The notes beneath the pieces were generated by a model. The model had not been told where the DNA came from, made no database searches, and saw only the letters and a program-made list of their open reading frames with translations. A program made the translations under genes and the position numbers. Shown piece by piece: positions 37,362 to 47,064 of a stretch of DNA of 64,000 nt (position 1 is the stretch's first letter; every line of letters begins with the position of its first letter). The stretch spans positions 3,444,001 to 3,508,000 of the forward strand of contig NC_003030.1 of the NCBI RefSeq assembly GCF_000008765.1, read 5' to 3'. Origin of the DNA: Clostridium acetobutylicum ATCC 824 (lineage in GTDB: Bacteria > Bacillota > Clostridia > Clostridiales > Clostridiaceae).

Positions 37362-37424
37362 AAAATGCCCTCCTTATAATAAACAGCTAAAATATTGAAG
37401 CTGTTTACATAAAGATGGCATTTT
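37362..37424 (-). terminator. Terminator of the GT4 glycosyltransferase gene
   Basis: Outer pair AAAATGCC/GGCATTTT and inner pair TAAACAGCT/AGCTGTTTA form one long hairpin; GATTTTTAT follows on the minus strand. Confidence 0.75.
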
Positions 37425-37452
37425 AAATATAAATACTACTCTTAAAGAGTTA

Positions 37453-39201
37453 TTATAAAAATTTTCTAAGTTTACTAAATTCACTTGGAAGCTCCGCTAT
37501 ATTTTCCTTTAGCACCTCTTTAATGAAATCCTCTTCTGAAATTTCTTTTGAAAGGCATTTTACAATTAATTTTGAATATTCGTATCCACAGCCATTAATT
37601 TTTTCTACTAATTTCCCCCTATCTAAAATGGTTTGTTTTGCATCCTTAAAGCTAACTATATTGTTCTTAACACAATAATATCCCGAAACTGTAAGAGATA
37701 TAAGTTGAAGTAAAATGCTGCGCTTGTCTTTCTCTATCTGTTTTACCTTTCTAAAATAAGCATATTCTTCGGTTATCTTAACTTTTTTATTTAAAGCCTT
37801 GGAAAAAACTCTAGAGAGCATAATATAATCCAAAGCACCCTCAAATGCTTCGTTTGTAGAATTATTTAAAATTTCTTTAGTTCTATAAATACTCCCTAAA
37901 TTCATACAGGACATTTCCCCTGTTGTAAAAAATGTTTTCAATACATATGCTGCAGGAGCATCCTTATAAAAATTTCTATCATAGTAATTAAATATTTGAT
38001 TCTTATCATTTAAATTAAAAACATACCTTGGAGCAACCATAACATAATCCTTGTTAAGATAATTTAGCGTATTTTCATTAAATTCATCCATATAAGGAAG
38101 AATAATATCACCTTCATTAGCAATAATTGTGTTCTCCGTATTTATTTTAGCTTCATGTAAATTTCTTTTAGTAATTAGGGTTAACGTCTTTATATCTTTA
38201 AACTTGTTTCCACCTTTTAAATTTACTTTTTTTAAATAATCAGAAATATTTTTAGAACTATCCTCTTCTATTAATAACTGATTAAAAAGCTTTAATATTT
38301 TGTCTTTTTCAGTGTTTCTTGAAAATCCGTTTTCTATATAACTTCTATATTCTCTTGAATTATATTCTTTATCCTTAACCATTTTAGTACATTCATCTAT
38401 ACTGCTCCACACATATTTTTTAGGATAAATAGTTTTAGCCCCTACAAAATTATGAATTAAAGGCTTTATACCTTTACTCATAGCTTGCATAACACTTACA
38501 TTTTGAGATTCAAGCAAACTAGTACAGAGTATATAATTTTTATCATTTAGCCAAGAATCCAAGTTCTTTTGCCACCCTGAATAAATTACTCTATTTTGAA
38601 GTCCCATTTCACTTATCATCTGATTAAAATATAATACATATCTTTCCTCTTGAAATTCTCCAGCTATATACAATTTATATCTAGAATCTATATCCGCTAT
38701 TGCTTTAAAGGCATGCATCAATAGCATTGGTCCTTTCTTGAAATTTATATATCCAACATAGGCTACGTTAAAACCACTGCCTCTGTCCGCATATTTAAAC
38801 TTTTCTAAATCTATTCCATTACTTATAATTTCAGTCTTTAGCTTATCTAAATTCTTAACCTTATTAAGTACTATATCTCTTAAGTGTTCTGATACAAATA
38901 TTATTTTATTTACGTTCTCCCATTTAACATCATATATATAACCTGTAAAGGCCTCATAACTGTGAAGCCTTACTATAATCTTTTTAAAACTTGCCATTTT
39001 AAGCTTTGATGCATATCCTATAAGTTCATCACACCATTCGAACCAACATATATCTGCTGAGCTCATTTCCTCATTAATTTGTTTGTAATCCAGTACTATT
39101 ATCTTTTTTACCTCATACTGATCCCTAAGTCCCTCTATTATATCTTTAAGAAAGTTATCAAGCCCCTGCTTTACAAAAAAAGCTATTTTTTTCTTTTTCA
39201 T
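37453..39201 (-). CDS. GT4-type glycosyltransferase with unknown C-terminal half
   Basis: 582 residues. Residues 1-305 are a GT-B fold glycosyltransferase: IIFVSEHLRDIVL, EIISNGIDLEKF, VAYVGYINFKKGPMLLMHAF, and the donor-site region CTSLLESQNVSVMQAMSKG. About 275 further residues (from GGNKFKDIKTLTLITKRN) have no family I recognise. Because the gene sits with an FkbH-like enzyme and a carrier protein, the extra half may transfer an acyl group or hold the acceptor; this is inference. AGGAGAAGG precedes the ATG. A cytoplasmic protein without membrane segments. Confidence 0.75.
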   Translation of the reverse strand: MKKKKIAFFVKQGLDNFLKDIIEGLRDQYEVKKIIVLDYKQINEEMSSADICWFEWCDELIGYASKLKMASFKKIIVRLHSYEAFTGYIYDVKWENVNKIIFVSEHLRDIVLNKVKNLDKLKTEIISNGIDLEKFKYADRGSGFNVAYVGYINFKKGPMLLMHAFKAIADIDSRYKLYIAGEFQEERYVLYFNQMISEMGLQNRVIYSGWQKNLDSWLNDKNYILCTSLLESQNVSVMQAMSKGIKPLIHNFVGAKTIYPKKYVWSSIDECTKMVKDKEYNSREYRSYIENGFSRNTEKDKILKLFNQLLIEEDSSKNISDYLKKVNLKGGNKFKDIKTLTLITKRNLHEAKINTENTIIANEGDIILPYMDEFNENTLNYLNKDYVMVAPRYVFNLNDKNQIFNYYDRNFYKDAPAAYVLKTFFTTGEMSCMNLGSIYRTKEILNNSTNEAFEGALDYIMLSRVFSKALNKKVKITEEYAYFRKVKQIEKDKRSILLQLISLTVSGYYCVKNNIVSFKDAKQTILDRGKLVEKINGCGYEYSKLIVKCLSKEISEEDFIKEVLKENIAELPSEFSKLRKFL

Positions 39202-39293
39202 ATACCTTCTCCTATTAAACTTACTAAGCTACACATACACACTAATTACTTAAAGCTTGAAATTCAGAAATATGTATAGCTTAAACTTTCCCT

Positions 39294-40961
39294 TTAAAAT
39301 CCACTCAACTTCAGCTTACCATATATGCTTCTTTTAACATTTTTAAGTTTTACTATTTTTTCTCCATAAAACTTACTTCCATTTTCATCAAGGCTTATAA
39401 CCTTATATCCCATATTCTCATAGAATTTTTCTACAGGTTTATTTTTTTTAGATGCATTGTAATATGTGAATATTTTTTCAAAACCTGAGCTTCTATAAAA
39501 ATCTTCTACAAAGCTTATAAGCTGTTCCTCAATTTTTCTTCCCATTACTCTACAGCTCATTAAAAATGTATCTACAAAAATCTCCTTAAGATTTTTCCTT
39601 TCAACTATTATTACTGAAACTACTCCATTATCTCCAAATTTATCTTTTACTTCCACTGCAAACACATCAAAACTTTTATTCTTAATTAAACTTGAAACAT
39701 CCGTTCTTGTATATCTTTTATTTGTCAAATTAAATTGATTGGTTCTTTGTGTTAATTGTGAAATTCTTAAAATATCATGCCCTGAAGCCTTTCTAACTGT
39801 TATCTCCATTCTAAGATTCTTCAGGAAGGCTTCTAAGGATTCTGTTTCTTTTTTTTCAATTTCCCTTTCCAGATTTTCCTTGTACATTTCTGTTCTATTT
39901 AAATCCTCTGTGCTGGTTTCAACAATTCTGAAATACCTATTATATATATCTATAATAAAGTCCTCCAGCATATATGTGTCCTCTGGAAAATCAGGCACTA
40001 TGATTCCCTCAACATTGTTCTTAACAAGCTCTCTTTCTATAGGACTATCGTCTATAAACACCAAAGAATCTGCACCCAAATTAAGTTCTGAACAAATTTT
40101 TTTTATATTTTCCACTTTTGATAGCCAGTTTATTTTGGTACATGTAAAATCACTCTTTTTTAGTACCATATGTGGATGCTTAAAAAAAACCTCATCTACA
40201 TCCTTTTCATTATTTTTAGAGCAAATACACAATAACACTCCTGTATCTTTAATTTCTTTTATTCTTTTTTGAAATTCCTTATATCTAGCTCCCTCTTTAT
40301 ATTCTGAAAGCTCAATACCATCAACTCCGACTTCTGCAATAATTCCTCCCCACAGAGTATTATCCAAGTCTAAAACAAGGCATTTCTTTCTTCTTCCACT
40401 CATAGCTACAGCTAAGCTCTCTATTTCAGCTTTAATTATTTCTTCTCCCTTTACTGAAAACTTTATTCCACTCAAATACCAAAGCTTATTACAATAGCAA
40501 CTTTTTCTTCCCTCAACCTCTATAAGTCTTTTTAGTGGAAATATAGACATATTGCTATATTTATTTTTAAGTTCACTTAGCCTATTTAACCACTCTAATT
40601 GAATTATAGTTTCTTCCTCACAGTCTTTTTCAACTTTAATTTTTTTCGTTTCAATATCTATATCCGAAATAAAAAATCTTATATCTTTATTTTTTACAAC
40701 TGCCTGTTCTATATATTCTAGATTCCTAAGAAGTTCATTTTTTTTGTCTTCAATGTCCCATAATTCTTTATTTCGTATGAGTTCCTTTCCATCCAAAATC
40801 AAAAAAATACCCTCAGGTTTAAATTTGTATAGAGCTGATTTTATGTCTGTAATTTCTTGAACCCATACTCCATAACCATCGGGTTTATATACCTCAAAGC
40901 TATCATCTATTTTTCCAGCTATAGATGATATATTAACATTGGAAAGAATACCTATTTTCAT
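39294..40961 (-). CDS. FkbH-like HAD-superfamily acyl-carrier loading enzyme
   Basis: 555 residues. The central HAD domain has the nucleophile motif CLVLDLDNTLWGG (D198, D200), followed by CSKNNEKDVDEVFFKHPHM and FIDDSPIERELV, as in FkbH. The C-terminal 150 residues are GNAT-like (VFAVEVKDKFGDNGVVSVII). FkbH enzymes take 1,3-bisphosphoglycerate, remove phosphate and load a glyceryl group on the thiol of an acyl carrier protein. The carrier is encoded directly upstream with a 4-base overlap, so the pair works together. In this setting the glyceryl (or related) unit may decorate a sugar rather than a polyketide. Confidence 0.82.
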   Translation of the reverse strand: MKIGILSNVNISSIAGKIDDSFEVYKPDGYGVWVQEITDIKSALYKFKPEGIFLILDGKELIRNKELWDIEDKKNELLRNLEYIEQAVVKNKDIRFFISDIDIETKKIKVEKDCEEETIIQLEWLNRLSELKNKYSNMSIFPLKRLIEVEGRKSCYCNKLWYLSGIKFSVKGEEIIKAEIESLAVAMSGRRKKCLVLDLDNTLWGGIIAEVGVDGIELSEYKEGARYKEFQKRIKEIKDTGVLLCICSKNNEKDVDEVFFKHPHMVLKKSDFTCTKINWLSKVENIKKICSELNLGADSLVFIDDSPIERELVKNNVEGIIVPDFPEDTYMLEDFIIDIYNRYFRIVETSTEDLNRTEMYKENLEREIEKKETESLEAFLKNLRMEITVRKASGHDILRISQLTQRTNQFNLTNKRYTRTDVSSLIKNKSFDVFAVEVKDKFGDNGVVSVIIVERKNLKEIFVDTFLMSCRVMGRKIEEQLISFVEDFYRSSGFEKIFTYYNASKKNKPVEKFYENMGYKVISLDENGSKFYGEKIVKLKNVKRSIYGKLKLSGF

Positions 40962-41185
40962 CTCTCATCACTTCTTATAAACTTGATAAAGTCTTTAATC
41001 TTATCTATGCTAAAGACTTCTTTCATAGGAATGTTTATATTAAATTCTTTTTCAACTGCCAGTATAATCTGAAGATGACAAAGAGAATCCCATTTGGGAA
41101 GACTTTTCCTCGAAGATGTAAGCGATAACCTCTCTTTCTTCTCCTTTAAAGTCCTTGATACAACCTTTATCAATCTTTGTTCCAT
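40958..41185 (-). CDS. Acyl carrier protein dedicated to the FkbH-like enzyme
   Basis: 75 residues. The phosphopantetheine attachment serine is S34 in KWDSLCHLQIIL, and the third helix FNINIPMKEVFSIDKIKDF is typical. The N-terminus is more basic than that of fatty-acid ACPs (KVVSRTLKEKKERLSLTSSRK). It should carry the glyceryl-type thioester made by the overlapping FkbH-like gene. First gene of the cluster on this strand; CGGAGG precedes the ATG. Confidence 0.85.
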   Translation of the reverse strand: MEQRLIKVVSRTLKEKKERLSLTSSRKSLPKWDSLCHLQIILAVEKEFNINIPMKEVFSIDKIKDFIKFIRSDER

Positions 41186-42196
41186 AGCTTACCTCCGTTT
41201 ATTCTATATTTCTATACTTTTAAGATGTTAGGCCTTATACTGTTTTACAAAACACAGCTCATCCTTATATAAGTGTTTTTTCCTATGGATGTATGTCCCG
41301 ATATTTTACTCATATCCAAAATAAAAGTTTCATCATATATTTTCTACAAACGTGAGATACACTTACTACAGAATCAAGCATTCCACCCTTTACCATATAA
41401 GTGTTTTCACCTTTAAATACTGACTTTCTATAAGTAATAAGTACATTAAAAGAAGCTTACTGTTAGAATTTTTACAAACAAAGCCGTTATGTTCAGCTAT
41501 TACTTTTTTCCATAATTATCGTAAGTCATTATCCTACTGCATCCTAAAATTTATGCTGTTCCTACACTTACGTTATCTACTATTACATTGTAATCACTTA
41601 TAATAACTGTTTTACTCTATAGCTTCTTTAGATATTCTACTTAAGAACCTCTTCGACTTAATTCTGCTATAAGCATATTTTCTCCTACTACATGCATCCA
41701 ATTAATATAATATTCAACGAAAATTCTAATGTTACAAAAGTACATGTAGGCTTATATAAAGGAATTAATATATTCATAATATAGATTTTATAATGGACGC
41801 TTGAAGGAAATGTTTAATCTTGATATTTACATTTTGAAACCTTTCTAAGATATGTTTGCGTAGAAGATTTTTGGCTATAATAATAAGATTTAAAAATAAT
41901 TCTGTTGGAATCGTAGAGGGTAGTGCCTGTGTTTTTTTCTAAAAATCTAAAAGAAACACTAGACATATTCTGAGAAAATGGAACTGTTTGTATAGGAGGG
42001 TTAGGTATAAATTATACTGATGTACGGATACTTAATGACATTAAAAGAGCCTCAAATATATTTATTGAAATGTATAAGTTGCACTTTACTAGTCTTTATG
42101 TAGAATTTTCTTTCAAAAACTTTTCGACCTTAGATTTAAAGGATTTTGTTTCAAACAAGTGATATTTTTCACTTATTTGAAACCTTCCTTACCTTA
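41186..42196. other. About 1 kb without an intact gene; probable degenerate coding DNA
   Basis: No frame here has a plausible start, ribosome site and length. Short translated stretches look protein-like but are broken by stops and frame changes. On the minus strand near 41420-41300 one reads YMVKGGMLDSVVSVSHVC. On the plus strand 41974-42162 one reads about 62 open codons, including INYTDVRILNDIKRASN, ending at the terminator. This suggests remains of one or more genes; I cannot name the family. The promoter for the carrier-protein gene must lie at the left end. Confidence 0.4.
42148..42183. terminator. Terminator of the nitroreductase gene
   Basis: GTTTCAAACAAGTG (42148-42161) pairs with CACTTATTTGAAAC (42170-42183), one mismatch, 8-base loop. 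Confidence 0.7.
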
Positions 42197-42793
42197 TTAA
42201 AAAAACTTAACTCTGCTATCTATTGGTATAAAGTCTTTGTCTCCTGGATCTGCTGTTGGTTTTCCAAAAGGCATTTGTCCTATAAGTTTCCAATTCTGAG
42301 GAATATGCCATTCATCTCTTACAGCATCATCAATAAGTGGATTATAATGCTGAAGTGAGGCTCCAAGACCTTCTAGCGAAAGAGCATTCCAAATATTTAT
42401 TTGAAGCATTCCTGATGATTGCTCTGACCAAACAGGAAAATTATCCTTATACAATTGGAATTGATCTTGAAGACTTTTTATAACATTTTGATCTTCAAAA
42501 TAAAGTATTGTTCCATATCCGCTCTTAAAGGAATTAATTTTTTCTTCTGTACTTGAAAAATTTCCTTCTGGAACTATTTTTCTAAGAGTTTCCTTAGTTA
42601 TTTCCCAAAGCTTATCATGATTTTTTCCAAATAAAACAACTACTCTAGAGCTTTGTGAATTAAAAGATGATGGAGTCTCCTTAACTAAAAGCTCTACTAT
42701 TTCCTTTATTCTTTCATCTGAAATTGGGCTTTCCTTACCAATTCCATAAATAGTTCTTCTTTTCTTAACTGCTTCATAAAAATCCTTTGACAT
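42197..42793 (-). CDS. Nitroreductase-family flavoprotein
   Basis: About 198 residues. The N-terminal FYEAVKKRRTIYGIG is the FMN-binding opening of the nitroreductase fold; SSFNSQSSRVVVLFGKNHDK follows, and SGMLQINIWNALSLEGLGASLQ lies in the middle. It is close to the small oxygen-insensitive YdgI/YodC type, which reduces nitro compounds or quinones with NAD(P)H. Physiological substrate unknown. GTG at 42802 lies in the ribosome site GAGGTG, so the ATG at 42793, 8 bases on, is the likely start. Monocistronic. Confidence 0.88.
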   Translation of the reverse strand: MSKDFYEAVKKRRTIYGIGKESPISDERIKEIVELLVKETPSSFNSQSSRVVVLFGKNHDKLWEITKETLRKIVPEGNFSSTEEKINSFKSGYGTILYFEDQNVIKSLQDQFQLYKDNFPVWSEQSSGMLQINIWNALSLEGLGASLQHYNPLIDDAVRDEWHIPQNWKLIGQMPFGKPTADPGDKDFIPIDSRVKFF

Positions 42794-42980
42794 TACTATC
42801 ACCTCATTTTAATTTTTCTTTAAGATATATAAAATATGCAATTATTTTTCTTTACCTAATAACTTTTAGTAAGTAATTTTATATAATAATATTTACCTTT
42901 AATTACATAGTACACTTATTAATAATAAAAATCAAGTAATATTTGTTTTCATTTATATATATATTATGCTAAAAAAATAT

Positions 42981-43015
42981 AAAAAAATGCAGAAAATTAC
43001 TTTCTGCATTTTTTT
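42981..43015. terminator. Terminator of htpG
   Basis: A perfect 15-bp stem, 42981-42995 with 43001-43015, 5-base loop, A/T runs on both sides. Confidence 0.9.
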
Positions 43016-43017
43016 AC

Positions 43018-44892
43018 TTATTTCATCAAACTTGCAACGTCATTTGCAAACTGTACTGGATCCTCTATAGGAAGACCTTCTATTAAAAGAGCCTCATTAT
43101 ATAAAAGACTTGCATATTTCTTTAATTTATCTTTATCATCCTTAAATGCTGCCTTAATGGAATTAAACATTTCATGGTTTGTGTTGATCTCAAGTATTTT
43201 TTCAGCCTTAACATTATTGTTATCTGGCATCATTTTAAGTACTTTTTCCATTTCAATAGATAACTCTCCATCATTTGAAAGACAAACTGGGTGTGATTTT
43301 AATCTACTTGAAGCTCTTACTTCCTTAACTTTTCCATCTAAAACTTCTTTCATGAAATCAAATAAATCTTTATTCTCCTCTGTTTCCTTTTTACTCTCTT
43401 TTTCATCCGCTTCAAAACCTAAATCCTTGTTTGAAACAGATTTAAATTCTTTTTCCTTATATTTCATTAACATTTTTATTGCAAATTCATCTACATCATC
43501 TGTGAAATATAATATTTCATATCCTTTGTCTTTAACCACTTCAGTTTGAGGAAGTTTTTCAATTTTTTCATTACTTTCACCTGCTGCATAGTAGATGTAT
43601 TTCTGATCTTCCTTCATTCTTGAAACATATTCATCAAGGGTTACTAGCTTTTTCTCTGTTGATGAATAGAACATAAGTAAATCTTGAAGTACTTCTTTAT
43701 TACTTCCAAAATCAGAATAAACTCCATATTTTAACTGTCTACCAAAGCTATTAAAGAATTTAACATAGTTTTCACGATCATTCTTAGCCATTGATAACAA
43801 TTCACTTTTAATTTTTTCTTTTATCTTCTTTGCAATAAACTTAAGCTGTCTATCGTGTTGAAGAAGCTCTCTTGATATGTTTAAAGATAAATCTGGAGAA
43901 TCAACTAAACCTTGAACAAAGCTAAAGTAATCAGGAAGTAAATCTCCACATTTTTGCATTATCATTACTCCATTTGAGTAAAGCTCTAAGCCCTTTTCAA
44001 ATTCCTTTGTATAGAAATCATAAGGTGCACTTGCAGGAATAAATAAAAGAGTATTGTAGCTTACTACTCCCTCTACATTAGAGTGGATTGTCTTAAGAGG
44101 TTTTTCAAATCCAAAGTGCTTATCCATATAGAAGTTATCGTAGTCTTCCTGCTTCAATTCATTTTTGTTCTTTCTCCATATAGGAACCATACTATTTAAA
44201 GTTTCATCTTCTAAATATTCTTCTGTTTCCTTGTCATTATCTTTTTTAGGTCTTGTTTTTTTAGTCATCATCTTAATTGGATATTTTATAAAATCAGAGT
44301 ATTTTTTAATGAGTGATCTTAGTTTATACTCATCTAAAAATTCATCATATTTTTCATCATCGGTATTTTCTTTTATCTTTAATACTATTTCAGTTCCAGG
44401 TGTCTCTTTTTCGCATTTTTCAATAGTATATCCTTCTACTCCCTTTGATTCCCATTTATATGCTTCCTCAGAATCAACCGAACGGCTTATTACAGTAACA
44501 TCATCAGCCACCATAAATGCTGAATAGAAACCAACTCCAAATTGCCCTATTATATCCACTCCTTCCTTTGCTTCATTCTCACTTTTGAAAGCAAAAGAAC
44601 CACTTTTAGCAATAGTACCTAGATTGTTTTCTAAATCATCCTTTGTCATACCTATTCCTGTGTCAGTGATTGTTAGAGTTTTATTTTCTTTATCTGCTGA
44701 AATTCTTATATAAAAATCATCTTTATTGAAAGTAATATTTGTATCAACGAGTGAACGATAATAGCACTTATCGATAGCATCACTTGCGTTCGATATAAGT
44801 TCCCTTAAAAATATTTCTTTATTTGTATAAATTGAGTTAATCATTAAATCGAGAAGTCTTTTAGATTCAGCTTTAAACTGTTTTACAGCCAT
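43018..44892 (-). CDS. htpG: HtpG, Hsp90-family chaperone
   Basis: 624 residues, full-length HtpG. ATP-binding motifs: [12 protein letters not shown] near 30-41, [13 protein letters not shown] near 75, [16 protein letters not shown] near 115-130 (glycine-rich lid). The middle domain has [15 protein letters not shown] cytosolic ATP-dependent dimer that assists protein folding under stress. The frame is open from GTG 44910, but GGGGT fits the ATG at 44892 (MAVKQFKAE). Its promoter overlaps a perfect CIRCE element, so it should be repressed by HrcA; in Bacillus subtilis htpG is not in that regulon. Confidence 0.96.
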   Translation of the reverse strand: MAVKQFKAESKRLLDLMINSIYTNKEIFLRELISNASDAIDKCYYRSLVDTNITFNKDDFYIRISADKENKTLTITDTGIGMTKDDLENNLGTIAKSGSFAFKSENEAKEGVDIIGQFGVGFYSAFMVADDVTVISRSVDSEEAYKWESKGVEGYTIEKCEKETPGTEIVLKIKENTDDEKYDEFLDEYKLRSLIKKYSDFIKYPIKMMTKKTRPKKDNDKETEEYLEDETLNSMVPIWRKNKNELKQEDYDNFYMDKHFGFEKPLKTIHSNVEGVVSYNTLLFIPASAPYDFYTKEFEKGLELYSNGVMIMQKCGDLLPDYFSFVQGLVDSPDLSLNISRELLQHDRQLKFIAKKIKEKIKSELLSMAKNDRENYVKFFNSFGRQLKYGVYSDFGSNKEVLQDLLMFYSSTEKKLVTLDEYVSRMKEDQKYIYYAAGESNEKIEKLPQTEVVKDKGYEILYFTDDVDEFAIKMLMKYKEKEFKSVSNKDLGFEADEKESKKETEENKDLFDFMKEVLDGKVKEVRASSRLKSHPVCLSNDGELSIEMEKVLKMMPDNNNVKAEKILEINTNHEMFNSIKAAFKDDKDKLKKYASLLYNEALLIEGLPIEDPVQFANDVASLMK

Positions 44893-44981
44893 TTTATCAT
44901 ACCCCTTCACTTGATTAATATTTAAATGCCCAAAAGACCAAATACCTTATGGTCATTGGCTCAATATCACTATGTATTTTG

Positions 44982-45008
44982 TTAGCACTCTATATCAACG
45001 AGTGCTAA
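44982..45008 (-). promoter_or_regulatory. CIRCE operator (HrcA site) of htpG
   Basis: TTAGCACTC (44982-44990), nine spacer bases, GAGTGCTAA (45000-45008): an exact match to the CIRCE consensus. It covers the predicted transcription start. Confidence 0.95.
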
Positions 45009-45012
45009 TTTT

Positions 45013-45040
45013 ATTTTAGCAATAATTACAGTTTTGTCAA
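45013..45040 (-). promoter_or_regulatory. Sigma-A promoter of htpG
   Basis: On the minus strand TTGACA (45040-45035), 16 bases, TAAAAT (45018-45013), directly followed by the CIRCE element. Confidence 0.8.
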
Positions 45041-45072
45041 TACGTTTTTCCATATTTAATCAATTAACTTTC

Positions 45073-46605
45073 TTACATCAAAGGTGCAAAAACTCTTAGA
45101 ACCACGCGCCATAAAGTACTATACCACTTAACTTTGTTAATCTCTTCTAAAGTTATCTCTTTACTTTTATCTAATGTATCCATAAAATCCTTCTTAATAT
45201 CGTATACAGTATTGGTTTTATACATCCAAACACCGCACTCAAAATGAAGATAAAGACTTCTAAAATCCATATTTATACTGCCTACAACTCCGTATTCATT
45301 ATCACAAACATAAGTTTTTGAATGTATGAAGCCTGGCATATACTCATAAATTTTAACTCCGCTCTCAATTAAAACTTTATAGTAGGATTTAGTTACAGAA
45401 TGAACAATTTTTTTGTCTGGTATGTGTGGGGTAATAATTCTAACATCTACTCCTCCCTTTGCGGCAGAGGTCAGTGCTGTTACCATCTCGTTTCCTATAA
45501 CTAAATAAGGTGTAGTAATATAAACATATTTTGTAGCCTTACTTATCAAGTTCATATATATAATTTCCCCAACAGGTTCTCCGTCTAATGGGCTATCCGC
45601 AAATGGCTGAACATATCCCTCTCTAGAAGAAAATTCTTTTTCAATATTCTTTTTGAATGTATTAAAGTCCTCATCTATTCCTCTAAGAAAGCTCCACATA
45701 GATAAAAACATAACTGATAAATTCCAAGCTGCTTTTCCTTCCACTTTAATTGCAGTATCCTTCCAATAGCCATACTTTTGATATTTATTTATGTACTCAT
45801 CCGATAGATTTATTCCACCAGTAAATCCTACCAAACCATCAATTACTGCAATTTTCCTATGATCTCTATTATTAAATTTAAAAGATACCATAGGAATGAG
45901 AGGATTGAATACGCAGCATTTAATGCCAATTTTCTCAAGTTCTTTATGATATCCGTTAGGCAGAGTAAACATACACCCTATGTCATCATATATAACTCTG
46001 ACCTCCACTCCTTCTTGTACCTTATCTCTTAATATTTGTAAAACACTATTCCACATAACTCCTTCTTTAATAATAAAGTATTCAAGGAAAATATATTGTT
46101 TTGCTTTTTTAAGTTGTTCTATAAGTTCGTTAAATGTTTCTTCTCCTGTTGAAAAATATTCTGCCTTTGTGTATTTATATGGAGGAAAAAGAGAATAATT
46201 TTGAATATAACTTGATTGATTCGCTGCTGTTTCATTATTATTCCTTATCTCATTTATTATCACTTCACCCTTTATCAATACCGCTCTTGACTTAGCTACT
46301 ATACACTCCATCTTTTTTCTAGTTCTTCTGCTTAACTTACTTCCGCCAAAAAATAAATAAAATAATCCCCCAAAAAGAGGAAATACTAATATTGGAATAA
46401 TCCACACAATTTTATATGCTGGATTACTATTATTGTAAAGTATATACAATACTGCAATTATGCTTACTACAATGCTAATTCCATAAAAGAACACAAAATA
46501 CTCGTTAAATTTTATAATTACAAAAATCAAAACAAATAGCTGTATTAATGCTGAAATAACTACAAAGGTAGCTCTATGAAATATAAATTTTATAAAAAAT
46601 CTCAA
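45073..46605 (-). CDS. cls: Cardiolipin synthase (phospholipase D family)
   Basis: 510 residues. Two N-terminal membrane spans (10-35, 40-60 and a third near 68-88), then two PLD domains with HKD motifs: H249-x-K251-x4-D256 (DHRKIAVID) and HSKTYVCD near 430. It condenses two phosphatidylglycerols to cardiolipin at the membrane. Start is TTG at 46605 after GGGGAG; the nearby ATG is followed at once by a stop. Upstream of htpG on the same strand but separated by the htpG promoter. Confidence 0.92.
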   Translation of the reverse strand: MRFFIKFIFHRATFVVISALIQLFVLIFVIIKFNEYFVFFYGISIVVSIIAVLYILYNNSNPAYKIVWIIPILVFPLFGGLFYLFFGGSKLSRRTRKKMECIVAKSRAVLIKGEVIINEIRNNNETAANQSSYIQNYSLFPPYKYTKAEYFSTGEETFNELIEQLKKAKQYIFLEYFIIKEGVMWNSVLQILRDKVQEGVEVRVIYDDIGCMFTLPNGYHKELEKIGIKCCVFNPLIPMVSFKFNNRDHRKIAVIDGLVGFTGGINLSDEYINKYQKYGYWKDTAIKVEGKAAWNLSVMFLSMWSFLRGIDEDFNTFKKNIEKEFSSREGYVQPFADSPLDGEPVGEIIYMNLISKATKYVYITTPYLVIGNEMVTALTSAAKGGVDVRIITPHIPDKKIVHSVTKSYYKVLIESGVKIYEYMPGFIHSKTYVCDNEYGVVGSINMDFRSLYLHFECGVWMYKTNTVYDIKKDFMDTLDKSKEITLEEINKVKWYSTLWRVVLRVFAPLM

Positions 46606-46727
46606 TTATTCATCTCCCCATTACTATAGTCCTTTTGCAGTATTTATATCAGTCTTATTATATGATTATATGTAAACTCTTATTAACACTTAAATAATTT
46701 CTTTTATAAGATTTTAAGCCTAAATCA

Positions 46728-46757
46728 AAAATAAAGAGTCTTGCGACTCCTTATTTT
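46728..46757 (-). terminator. Terminator of the CotF-type operon
   Basis: AAAATAAAGAGTC (46728-46740) and GACTCCTTATTTT (46745-46757), loop TTGC, 13 bp with one mismatch; it begins at the stop codon of the CotF-type gene. Confidence 0.8.
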
Positions 46758-47050
46758 TAATCCAATATTTCATTTGATTTAGCTACTACCTCTGATAATT
46801 GCTGAGCAGATGGATCATAAGGTTTCGTCCAACCCTTATTTACTGACAATTCGTTAATTGCTGCATTACTTCCTATAAGCTGATTAAGGCTTGATGAGTA
46901 AACTGCTCTTAACTCTGGTGTCGTGCTTATAAGTGTTGCATTTAAATAAGCACCTGCAGAACTTTTAGCACCATCCATCATAACTCCAGCTATAACTTGA
47001 TCATCTATATCTGTGTTTCCTTTTACTATACTTCCTAAAATAGTCGACAT
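46757..47050 (-). CDS. CotF-family spore coat protein
   Basis: 97 residues. The pattern AGVMMDGAKSSAGAYLNATLIS followed by TPELRAVYSSSLNQLIGSNA is that of the Coat F (ferritin-like helical) family. In Bacillus CotF is a spore coat protein; clostridia often have several. It follows a small partner gene by 14 bases and shares its transcript. GGGGGA lies 7 bases before the ATG. C-terminal end GWTKPYDPSAQQLSEVVAKS is typical. Confidence 0.8.
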   Translation of the reverse strand: MSTILGSIVKGNTDIDDQVIAGVMMDGAKSSAGAYLNATLISTTPELRAVYSSSLNQLIGSNAAINELSVNKGWTKPYDPSAQQLSEVVAKSNEILD

Positions 47051-47064
47051 GCTACTTTCCCCCT

